Shown here one piece after another: positions 1-4,712 of a stretch of DNA of 8,562 nucleotides (within the stretch, counting starts at the first letter, position 1; each line of letters begins with the position of its first letter). Source of the stretch: Thermoplasmata archaeon (GTDB lineage Archaea; Thermoplasmatota; Thermoplasmata; Thermoplasmatales; Thermoplasmataceae); contig JAKBQK010000519.1 in assembly GCA_021835265.1 (NCBI GenBank), forward strand, positions 1-8,562. Direction: 5' to 3'. A model generated the notes under the pieces. The model had not been told where the DNA came from, ran no database searches, and was given only the letters and a program-made list of their open reading frames with translations. The translations under genes were made by a program, and so were the position numbers.

Positions 1-215
1 ACAAAGGGAAGAATGAACTCATGGTTCTCGAGATGAACCACCTTCAGGAAAGGCTGAAAAAGATATTCAGCGATAAGAAAGCGGATATCCTTAATAACGG
101 CAATAAGCATAAGACTATACCTAAGGGGAAACTGGAGACGTATCTCAATAAGAGATGGAAGCTCGTGCAGAGATGTCCCAGTGGAGACGAGGCAGTTATA
201 AGGCTCCCGTCTTAA
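1..215 (+). CDS. 3' end of an unidentified gene, partial at the window edge (possible integrase-type C-terminus)
   Basis: The reading frame (codons from position 3) is open to the left edge, so the Met codons at 21 and 33 are probably internal and this is the last 70 or so residues of a longer protein. It is rich in Lys and Glu, with an amphipathic helix-like stretch (HLQERLKKIFSD). It ends in a short module of the form KLETYLNKRWKLVQ...EAVIRLP. From memory, a similar ending ('xYLxxGWxfVxxLpxGxVxVr') occurs at the C-terminus of some archaeal tyrosine recombinases and other mobile-element proteins, but no catalytic residues lie inside the window. The integrase reading is therefore only a suggestion. 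The gene is convergent with the PIN gene, with about 44 nt between their stop codons. Confidence 0.4.
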   Translation, partial: KGKNELMVLEMNHLQERLKKIFSDKKADILNNGNKHKTIPKGKLETYLNKRWKLVQRCPSGDEAVIRLPS

Positions 216-259
216 ATATGAATTGATATGTGTTCAGTAGTAATTAGAACCTTTAACCA

Positions 260-757
260 CTACAACTCTTCTATTTTCTTTTTTACGGCATTTGAAGTTA
301 TATAACTAATGACTTTAGTGCTCTTTAATACTTTTGTATCACGAGTGTAAAAAATTTTAGAATCACTGTCTTCGCAGAAGGCCGCAAGTGCCATCTTATC
401 TCCTGTTCCTATGAATCCGTCAAGTGCATCAATTTTCTGGTAATGGGCAAAAAAATTTTTTGAAACATCCTCCATCCTTATAATTGATATAAAACCCTTG
501 CTAATGAAGCCCTGTACTTCTTCAATACGCTTCTGTATCCTTTTATCATCCAGTTGGACATGGTTCCCATCTCTCTCTACTAAGAGTCTTTTGAAAACTT
601 CTCCAAGCGTATAAACAAAAATCTTTATCTTCACATCTCCTAAGTTTGAAGGGTGAAATAATTTCCTTACTCCTTCTTTTTGGTCTTTGTCAATGTTATC
701 TAACAGAAAATAATCAATGAGTATGTTAGCATCTATAGATTTTATTTGATTCGCCAT
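260..757 (-). CDS. PIN-domain protein, probable VapC-like RNase toxin
   Basis: This 165-residue protein has the PIN-domain acidic pattern. Asp9 lies in the opening strand (SIDANILIDYF), Glu53 in TLGEVFKRL, Asp120 in GTGDKMALAAF and Asp140 in FYTRD. These are the positions expected for the four metal-binding carboxylates of PIN nucleases, and the length fits the family. PIN proteins of VapBC modules usually cleave tRNA, rRNA or mRNA; the target here cannot be read from sequence. The gene starts 15 nt downstream of a Panacea-like gene on the same strand, so the two are probably co-transcribed with this one as the toxin. There is no clear Shine-Dalgarno before the ATG; a short GC-rich palindrome occupies that place. 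A non-toxin PIN role in RNA processing remains possible. Confidence 0.8.
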   Translation of the reverse strand: MANQIKSIDANILIDYFLLDNIDKDQKEGVRKLFHPSNLGDVKIKIFVYTLGEVFKRLLVERDGNHVQLDDKRIQKRIEEVQGFISKGFISIIRMEDVSKNFFAHYQKIDALDGFIGTGDKMALAAFCEDSDSKIFYTRDTKVLKSTKVISYITSNAVKKKIEEL

Positions 758-761
758 AATA

Positions 762-772
762 AGCGCTGCGCT
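762..772. repeat. 11-nt GC-rich palindrome between the Panacea-like and PIN genes
   Basis: AGCGC-T-GCGCT follows the stop codon of the upstream gene directly and ends four nucleotides before the PIN start codon. In RNA it could form a 4-bp AGCG/CGCT stem with a CAG loop over the ribosome landing site, or in DNA it could be a half-site for a protein. It stands out in very AT-rich surroundings. Its function is inferred only from position. Confidence 0.45.
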
Positions 773-1249
773 TCAGATTAATCTCAGATTTTTTATTTCA
801 TTGAATGTGTTTTTGACATAATCAATCGAAGCCTTTTTCTCCATAAGTCTTTCGGATTTAATGTTAGATACTGCGTTAATAACATCCTCCTCAGAGGCAT
901 CTGGATTAGAAGTTCTTATAGAATGTAATGTTGCTGCAATCTCCAAAAAAAAGTCGTCTTTTTCTTTGAGAGCAATAAGGATAGCAGAAATTCCTTCAGG
1001 GATCACGATTTCCCCCCTTGCCCACTCTCTTTCTCCCATTTCAAAATAGTCATGAGACAGCGCTGAAGAATAGGGTCCATAAACGTATAGGTCAAAATCA
1101 TAATCCAATGGTATTCCAAGGACTCTGCCAAAATATACGAGTTTTTGTGCTTTTATGCGGTTAGATATATCCCCCTTAGTTATCTCTTTTCGGCTTAAGC
1201 CATTCCATTTTAGAAAGCCGGCTAAAGTCTTTACTTTACTCTCATCCAC
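773..1249 (-). CDS. Panacea/DUF4065-like protein, probable antitoxin partner of the PIN gene
   Basis: This 158-residue soluble protein carries the signature of the Panacea (DUF4065, SocA/GepA-like) fold. That is the basic, hydrophobic stretch RIKAQKLVYFGRVLG at residues 31-45, followed by DLYVYGPYSSALSHDYF at 53-69, where 'YGPyS..L' is the family hallmark. Panacea domains are known as antitoxin domains paired with many unrelated toxins. Here it is the first gene of a two-gene unit with a PIN nuclease, matching antitoxin-first order. The start is GTG at 1249: an in-frame TAA lies four codons upstream and no suitable ATG follows early. A weak AAGGGA-type ribosome site precedes it. Family assignment comes from motif recognition; the antitoxin role is inferred from context. 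Confidence 0.7.
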   Translation of the reverse strand: MDESKVKTLAGFLKWNGLSRKEITKGDISNRIKAQKLVYFGRVLGIPLDYDFDLYVYGPYSSALSHDYFEMGEREWARGEIVIPEGISAILIALKEKDDFFLEIAATLHSIRTSNPDASEEDVINAVSNIKSERLMEKKASIDYVKNTFNEIKNLRLI

Positions 1250-1278
1250 TGTCTTCCCTTAATAAGTAAATAATGGAA

Positions 1279-1287
1279 TATAAGGTT
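1279..1287 (-). promoter_or_regulatory. Candidate TATA box for the Panacea-PIN unit
   Basis: On the minus strand this reads CTTATATTC, centred about 34 nt before the GTG start. The predicted transcript start is near 1257, giving a leader of only about 8 nt. The match to the archaeal TTTATA consensus is moderate. A stronger TATA at 1517-1524 lies farther upstream on the same strand. Confidence 0.35.
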
Positions 1288-1302
1288 TTCATTGGGTGCC
1301 CT

Positions 1303-1359
1303 TCTAGGTTAGTGATTAACTAACCACTCATGCAACCATATATATTATAGTCACCTAGA
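1303..1359. repeat. Two overlapping inverted repeats in the tRNA-Panacea intergenic region
   Basis: GGTTAGT (1307-1313) and ACTAACC (1319-1325) form a perfect 7-bp inverted repeat around a 5-nt loop. TCTAGGT (1303-1309) and ACCTAGA (1353-1359) form a second perfect 7-bp repeat enclosing the first. The two stems share positions 1307-1309, so they cannot form fully at the same time. They could be operators, a terminator-like hairpin or part of an RNA switch. Confidence 0.45.
1338..1347 (+). promoter_or_regulatory. Candidate plus-strand TATA box in the intergenic region
   Basis: The AT-only run ATATATATTA resembles an archaeal TATA box. On the plus strand it would place a transcript start near 1368, about 27 nt before the first helix of the putative structured RNA at 1395-1498. 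Such AT runs are common in an AT-rich genome, so support is weak. Confidence 0.25.
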
Positions 1360-1394
1360 TGTTGCTGCTTCCTCAAGCAAAAATAAAATGAAGA

Positions 1395-1498
1395 GGATAT
1401 ACTCCCTCATTGCGTACTCGGGTAGACCTTATATGTTTCCTGAGTGGGGTTGATTCGAATAAGTGGCAATGAAATATTATTCAAATATCGGTATATCC
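1395..1498 (+). ncRNA. Putative structured RNA defined by nested inverted repeats
   Basis: Three nested helices can be drawn by eye. The closing stem is GGATATAC (1395-1402) with GTATATCC (1491-1498), 8 perfect pairs. Inside it, TCATTGC (1407-1413) pairs with GCAATGA (1466-1472), 7 perfect pairs. Innermost, ACTCGGG (1416-1422) pairs with CCTGAGT (1439-1445), 7 pairs including one G-U. A small AT hairpin, ATATT/AATAT (1474-1478 with 1484-1488), fits between the closing and middle stems. Possible extensions at 1403/1490 and 1415/1446 are T-G on the plus strand but would be A-C mismatches on the minus strand, so an RNA would more likely be plus-sense. It matches no RNA family I recognise. It could also be a small palindromic mobile element or coincidence. 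Confidence 0.4.
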
Positions 1499-1516
1499 GG
1501 GAATGACTCACATTAG

Positions 1517-1524
1517 TATATAAA
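1517..1524 (-). promoter_or_regulatory. Consensus archaeal TATA box upstream of the intergenic repeats
   Basis: On the minus strand this reads TTTATATA, a very good archaeal box A, predicting a start near 1494 and transcription toward the Panacea gene with a leader of about 245 nt. It is flanked by ATTAG (1512-1516) and CTAAT (1527-1531), a 5-bp inverted repeat that might be an operator. The box is nearly symmetric and could also work on the plus strand. Confidence 0.4.
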
Positions 1525-1574
1525 CTCTAATCATGAAAATGCCAATGAAAATAGAATCTAAACTGTATTGGTAA

Positions 1575-1647
1575 TGGGACCGTTGAGATTTGAACTCAAG
1601 TCACTAACACCCCAAGCTAGTAGGATACCAAGCTACCCCACGGTCCC
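1575..1647 (-). tRNA. tRNA-Pro, anticodon GGG
   Basis: The minus strand folds as a cloverleaf. The acceptor stem is GGGACCG with CGGTCCC plus discriminator A at 1575. A D arm contains AGCTTGGT. The anticodon stem CTAGC/GTTAG holds the loop TTGGGGT, with anticodon GGG at 1611-1613. The T arm is TTGAG-TTCAAAT-CTCAA. No intron is present and CCA is not encoded. It begins 15 nt after the rpoN stop codon, with a T6 run between, and is probably processed from the same transcript as the ribosomal operon. Its 3' end borders the accessory-looking region, a typical place for element integration. Confidence 0.95.
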
Positions 1648-1662
1648 AAAAAAGTACATGCC

Positions 1663-1881
1663 TTATGAAAAAGGCATTATTTCGTCTATAAGTTCAATGT
1701 GCGATAGAACCATTCTTCTGCAACAGTATCTTTCAAGCCCTAGTTTGTCCATTATTGCAGAAATTTCATCTGGAGTTGGTTCTCTGTTCCTTGCCCTTAT
1801 CTGGTTTAATTCAGCCTCGAACCTTCTGTAATCGGAACCTATAACTCTTCCACAGCTGAAACATCTTACAGGTATTATCAT
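1663..1881 (-). CDS. rpoN: DNA-directed RNA polymerase subunit N (Rpb10 homologue)
   Basis: This 72-residue protein has the invariant RpoN/Rpb10 layout: MIIPVRCFSCGRVI at the N-terminus with the CxxC zinc pair (Cys7, Cys10), and the LERYCCRRM motif near residues 49-57 supplying the second Cys pair. RpoN is a small zinc-binding subunit of the archaeal RNA polymerase assembly platform (D/L/N/P). The length is normal for the family. It starts 5 nt after the rps9 stop with a full AGGTGATC ribosome binding site overlapping that stop. In many archaea rpoK, eno and rpsB follow rpoN; here the next feature is tRNA-Pro and then unrelated genes. Confidence 0.97.
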   Translation of the reverse strand: MIIPVRCFSCGRVIGSDYRRFEAELNQIRARNREPTPDEISAIMDKLGLERYCCRRMVLSHIELIDEIMPFS

Positions 1882-1884
1882 TCA

Positions 1885-1892
1885 GATCACCT
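1885..1892 (-). promoter_or_regulatory. Strong Shine-Dalgarno of rpoN
   Basis: On the minus strand this reads AGGTGATC, a full-length match to the archaeal 16S 3' end. It lies 3 nt before the rpoN ATG and contains the TGA stop codon of rps9, so termination of S9 and initiation of RpoN occur at the same spot. Confidence 0.75.
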
Positions 1893-2291
1893 GTAAGACT
1901 TCTGTCTTTTGGCTCTGGCCCCTCTTCCCATGGGCTTCTTTGGCAGTTTTCTTCTAATATCATTAACCATTATTGTTCTGTCATATTGTCTGTATATTTC
2001 CTCAACTGTGTTGTCCTTCAGGAACTTTACAATTCCTTTAGCCATAGCTGTTCTTGCAGCATCTACCTGTCCTGTTAAGCCTCCTCCACTTACTGAAATA
2101 TCGACATCGATTGAACCTGACCTTTCACCTATAAGAGCTATTGGTTCCATCAGTTTTTCTCTAAGCAGCGCCACTGGGTATAGTTCTACTGGATAGTCAT
2201 TTATCCTGAATTTTCCAGTTCCACTCTTTGTATATGCCCTCGCCGTAGCTGTTTTTCTTTTTCCAGTTGTTATAACTATTTCTTCACTCAA
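1887..2291 (-). CDS. rps9: 30S ribosomal protein uS9
   Basis: This 134-residue protein begins with TTGKRKTATARA, the classic S9 opening. It has the central glycine-rich VSGGGLTGQVDAAR motif near residues 67-80, and ends in the basic tail KRQKSYR, whose last Arg reaches the P-site tRNA in ribosome structures. It belongs to the head of the small subunit. The start is an unusual TTG codon at 2291, inside the last codons of rpl13 (8-nt overlap). It is supported by GGAGGT at 2300-2305, 8 nt upstream, and by the match to the family N-terminus. Translational coupling to rpl13 is likely. Confidence 0.96.
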   Translation of the reverse strand: MSEEIVITTGKRKTATARAYTKSGTGKFRINDYPVELYPVALLREKLMEPIALIGERSGSIDVDISVSGGGLTGQVDAARTAMAKGIVKFLKDNTVEEIYRQYDRTIMVNDIRRKLPKKPMGRGARAKRQKSYR

Positions 2292-2709
2292 TTACTTTTA
2301 CCTCCTTTCCCATTATTTTTGCTACTTCTGTAAGGGTCACAAAACCGCTTACCCTGTTGTTCTGAGCCTTTTCGAATTTCTCGAATTGCTTATCCTTCAG
2401 TTCGGGTGGTACTCCATCGTATACAATGCATCTTTTCAGTGCCTCTTTTCCCTTGGCCTTATCTTTTGGAAGCATATCACCAATGGACCTCTTGAGAATA
2501 GCCTTTGGATTTCGTGGATAATAAGGTCCCTTCCTGACACTTCCTATATCCCTTCTGCTCCTGAACTTCCCCAGTACTGCATCTCTTCCCCCCGTCACAG
2601 CTACCTTTGCTGCATTCACTATTGTAACTGATTCTCCTTCCAGCAGCTTTTTTGCCAGAATGGTTGAAAGCCTGCCATAAACTGCGTTATCCGCATCTAC
2701 GTATATCAT
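2284..2709 (-). CDS. rpl13: 50S ribosomal protein uL13
   Basis: This 141-residue protein shows archaeal/eukaryotic L13 features: VDADNAVYGRLST at residues 4-16 (family form 'D..g.i.GRLas..Ak.ll'), a GGRDAVLGKFRSRRD segment, and the conserved PYYPRNPKAILKRSI block near residues 63-77. It is a large-subunit protein that binds 23S rRNA early in assembly. It starts with ATG 4 nt after the rpl18e stop. A GAGGT ribosome site at 2716-2720 touches that stop codon. It overlaps the start of rps9 by 8 nt, which is the conserved archaeal gene order. Confidence 0.97.
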   Translation of the reverse strand: MIYVDADNAVYGRLSTILAKKLLEGESVTIVNAAKVAVTGGRDAVLGKFRSRRDIGSVRKGPYYPRNPKAILKRSIGDMLPKDKAKGKEALKRCIVYDGVPPELKDKQFEKFEKAQNNRVSGFVTLTEVAKIMGKEVKVIE

Positions 2710-2713
2710 TATC

Positions 2714-3091
2714 TTACCTCATTATTTTTAAATTCTTGGGTTCAGGATTTTCCTTTGCCAGATCAGCCAGGAAAACAAATTCAGACCCAGAGTCCTTGAT
2801 CTTCTTCATTGCTTTCTCACTGACATCAAGAGCTGAGATCTTTAATTTCTTCTCCATATACCCGCTTCCAAGAACCTTGCCTGGCACAACGACTATGTCT
2901 CCATCCTTGCACATTTTAGATATCTTGCCCACGTTTAGATCTGCATAATTTTGCCTTGTCTCAGAGAGCCTCTTTGCAATGTCTCTCCATAAAGGTGACT
3001 GGTTTTCCCTTGACAATTTAAGAAGGGTTTCAACCGTTTCCATAATTTTAGGACTTGTTTTTCTTTCTGCTTGTATACTCATTTTGACCAT
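2714..3091 (-). CDS. rpl18e: 50S ribosomal protein eL18 (L18e)
   Basis: This protein belongs to the archaeal/eukaryotic-specific eL18 family of the large subunit. Recognisable segments are PLWRDIAKRLSETR, ADLNVGKISKMCKDGD and the hallmark VVPGKVLGSGYMEKK, followed by the C-terminal NPEPKNLKIMR. It is the first gene of the eL18-uL13-uS9-RpoN operon. The start is uncertain: ATG 3091 (chosen, 125 aa), ATG 3082 (122 aa) and TTG 3115 are all in frame, and the extra N-terminal residues do not align with the family. ATG 3091 fits a near-leaderless transcript from the TATA-like site at 3119-3126. A second TATA-like sequence (TTTATATT, 3095-3102) would start transcription inside the gene and is less likely to be used. 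Confidence 0.93.
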   Translation of the reverse strand: MVKMSIQAERKTSPKIMETVETLLKLSRENQSPLWRDIAKRLSETRQNYADLNVGKISKMCKDGDIVVVPGKVLGSGYMEKKLKISALDVSEKAMKKIKDSGSEFVFLADLAKENPEPKNLKIMR

Positions 3092-3118
3092 CGGAATATA
3101 AACCTGAATGCCCAAGAA

Positions 3119-3126
3119 TTAATAAA
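3119..3126 (-). promoter_or_regulatory. Candidate TATA box of the eL18-uL13-uS9-RpoN-tRNA-Pro operon
   Basis: The minus strand reads TTTATTAA in the gap after the trmJ stop codon. The expected start, about 26 nt downstream near 3096, is 5 nt before ATG 3091. The operon could also be read through from trmJ, since no clear terminator separates them. Confidence 0.4.
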
Positions 3127-3131
3127 GATTT

Positions 3132-3872
3132 TCACGAAGAACCATCTTTTTCGTTTCTCATATCTCTTGATGCGATTTCTATTTTTCTCATTATACCCAT
3201 TATTCTATAGAATTCACTCCTTGCCATATCTGATCTAGATATGAGACGCCTGAACATCACCATTGTATTAGGTATCTTGTGAGCGGGGAAATTAACCTTG
3301 CCCATTATTTTATTGATATTTTCCAGCAAAATTTCAATCTCCTCCCTTGATGCTCTGTCTTTCTCAGGGTAGTCAACTTCCTCGTTTAACATTGACTCAT
3401 AAAGGATAAGCGTAAGTGCGTGGGATAGATTATAAACTGGATAATCGGGATTTCCAGGTATGGTAATGAAAAAGTCACAAAGCTCCAGTTCAGAATTTTT
3501 CAGGCCGTCCCCCTCCCTTCCAATTACAATTCCTGTCTTCTTCTCGTTCCTGTAATGATCTGACCAGAATACAGATGGTTTCATTGGTATTCTTCTGTAA
3601 TCTCTCATATTCTCGGATGAAACTGCAGATGTCCCAACAAGAACATCAAAGTTTTCCCTTACTTCCTTTAAATCAGAATAATATTCTGCGCTTCCAAGAA
3701 TGTCGGATGCTTCTTTTGCCCTTGCAAAGGCATCGTCGTCAAAAAATGATGTTCCAACAACTATAAGATTTTTGAAAAAAGTGTTTTTCATGGATCTGGC
3801 AGCAGCACCAATATTACCCTGAACCTCTGGTTCCACCAGTACGATGGAAACCTGATCCCTGTTCAGTATCAT
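3132..3872 (-). CDS. trmJ: tRNA 2'-O-ribose methyltransferase, TrmJ-like (SPOUT family)
   Basis: This 246-residue SPOUT methyltransferase has motif 1 as VLVEPEVQGNIGAAARSMKN (residues 11-30), motif 2 as GIVIGREGDGLKNSELE (114-130) and motif 3 as IPGNPDYPVYNLSHAL (138-153), which form the trefoil-knot SAM site. The C-terminal helical part (about 195-235, with MFRRLISRSDMARSE) also matches TrmJ, not only generic SpoU proteins. TrmJ methylates the ribose of nucleotide 32 in the tRNA anticodon loop (Cm32/Um32; in Sulfolobus the archaeal enzyme is known to act on C32). Substrates here are inferred. The start codon overlaps the FKBP stop as ATGA, so translation is probably coupled. There is no independent Shine-Dalgarno. 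Confidence 0.87.
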   Translation of the reverse strand: MILNRDQVSIVLVEPEVQGNIGAAARSMKNTFFKNLIVVGTSFFDDDAFARAKEASDILGSAEYYSDLKEVRENFDVLVGTSAVSSENMRDYRRIPMKPSVFWSDHYRNEKKTGIVIGREGDGLKNSELELCDFFITIPGNPDYPVYNLSHALTLILYESMLNEEVDYPEKDRASREEIEILLENINKIMGKVNFPAHKIPNTMVMFRRLISRSDMARSEFYRIMGIMRKIEIASRDMRNEKDGSS

Positions 3873-4633
3873 TGTGCACTGACGTTTTTCTCGTTTTCTT
3901 TGTCTGCTGTTTCTTCCTTAGCTGGTATTTCCTGTTTATCGTCTTCCTTTACTTCTTCCTTCACTGGTTCATACTTTTCCGTTATGTAAAGAACCAGATC
4001 CTTAAGATATTTTCTTGTGGCTTCTACTACCCTGTACTTTGCATCAAACCACTCTATGTTGAATTTCATGTCTTCTGGAACTGTGATTTCCAGATCGTTT
4101 TCTCTTTCTTCGATCACAAACTTATCTGATCCTCTTGAGAAGTTGAGATCTATTATTCCTTTAAGTATTTCCTTCTTCCCATCCAGTTTCTCAACCAGTG
4201 AATATTTGTAGAAAACATCCTTTCCTGCCCATGGGTGATTGTAATCAACAACAACTCTTCCGGGGCTTACTGAAAGTATCCTACCTCTCTTGTTATTTAT
4301 TCTTACTTCTGCTCCCGGCACAGGATCTATATTATTTCTCTTGAATTCTGACATGGTATGCACTTTTAGATTCTTTGAATCCCTCATGCCATAGGCGTTC
4401 TCTGCCTTTATCTCCACTTCATGCTCTTCTCCTATCTTTGAACTTAGAAGACTGTCATTAATTTCCTTAAACAAATCTTCAGATCCAACTACAAGAACTC
4501 CCTCTCCATACTTTTGATCCGGATCATAAATATTATTTTCTTTTGCTAGTGCTTCATCGCTCGTTGCAACAAGTTGTTTATCTGACCCGACTCTCATTTC
4601 AAATTTAATTTTTACAAAGTCTCCATTTTCCAT
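3869..4633 (-). CDS. FKBP-type peptidyl-prolyl cis-trans isomerase, long archaeal (SlyD-like) form
   Basis: This 254-residue FKBP-family prolyl isomerase/chaperone has the N-terminal strand GDFVKIKFEMRV (residues 4-15), then EHEVEIKAENAYG (70-82). An insert-in-flap (IF) type domain follows, ending in the diagnostic VVVDYNHPWAGKDVFY (127-142). Residues 150-220 form an extra domain like that of long archaeal FKBPs. Residues 221-254 are an almost purely charged Glu/Lys/Asp tail that should be disordered. The usual FDTS and PGFEEAL motifs are weakly kept (VATSDEA, VGSEDLF), so isomerase activity may be reduced relative to chaperone activity. No signal peptide, hence cytoplasmic. It heads a two-gene unit with trmJ. 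GGTGAT (4637-4642) lies 3 nt before the ATG. Confidence 0.88.
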   Translation of the reverse strand: MENGDFVKIKFEMRVGSDKQLVATSDEALAKENNIYDPDQKYGEGVLVVGSEDLFKEINDSLLSSKIGEEHEVEIKAENAYGMRDSKNLKVHTMSEFKRNNIDPVPGAEVRINNKRGRILSVSPGRVVVDYNHPWAGKDVFYKYSLVEKLDGKKEILKGIIDLNFSRGSDKFVIEERENDLEITVPEDMKFNIEWFDAKYRVVEATRKYLKDLVLYITEKYEPVKEEVKEDDKQEIPAKEETADKENEKNVSAQ

Positions 4634-4670
4634 GGTATCACCGGAATAAGTTATACGTAATTTCAGATAT

Positions 4671-4678
4671 TATTTAAA
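4671..4678 (-). promoter_or_regulatory. TATA box of the FKBP-trmJ unit
   Basis: The minus strand reads CCTTTAAATA, with the box TTTAAATA centred about 41 nt before the ATG. The predicted start near 4648 gives a leader of about 15 nt containing the GGTGAT ribosome site. It lies just past the pyruvate kinase terminator T run. Confidence 0.5.
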
Positions 4679-4688
4679 GGTATTCTGT

Positions 4689-4693
4689 AAAAA
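4689..4693 (-). terminator. T-run terminator after pyruvate kinase
   Basis: The minus strand has a TTTTT run about 20 nt after the pyruvate kinase stop codon. Archaeal termination commonly occurs at such U runs without a hairpin. It is short, so termination may be partial. Confidence 0.35.
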
Positions 4694-4712
4694 TTAAGCT
4701 TTTGAAATAATT

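Noticed and set aside
14..21. 8-nt match (TGAACTCA) to the T-arm region of tRNA-Pro at 1591-1598 as a possible att repeat
   Set aside because: Eight bases with no extension on either side is expected by chance in a window this size.
1446..1466. T-loop-like sequence GATTCGAAT suggesting a second tRNA or a tRNA fragment
   Set aside because: The bases flanking the would-be TTCGAAT loop cannot form a 5-bp T stem, and no matching acceptor or anticodon arm was found around it.
1395..1498. C/D-box or H/ACA guide RNA reading of the nested-repeat region
   Set aside because: A CTGA occurs at 1440-1443, but no proper RTGATGA box pairs with it and no terminal C/D motif is present. The internal loop is too asymmetric (2 versus about 20 nt) for an H/ACA pocket.
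1909..2196. Plus-strand open frames opposite the ribosomal protein genes
   Set aside because: They are mirror frames of conserved genes with hydrophobic low-complexity translations and no family resemblance.
3872..4129. Apparent membrane protein opposite the FKBP charged tail
   Set aside because: The Phe-rich translation is simply the reverse complement of the Glu/Lys-rich tail codons (gaa/aag read as ttc/ctt).
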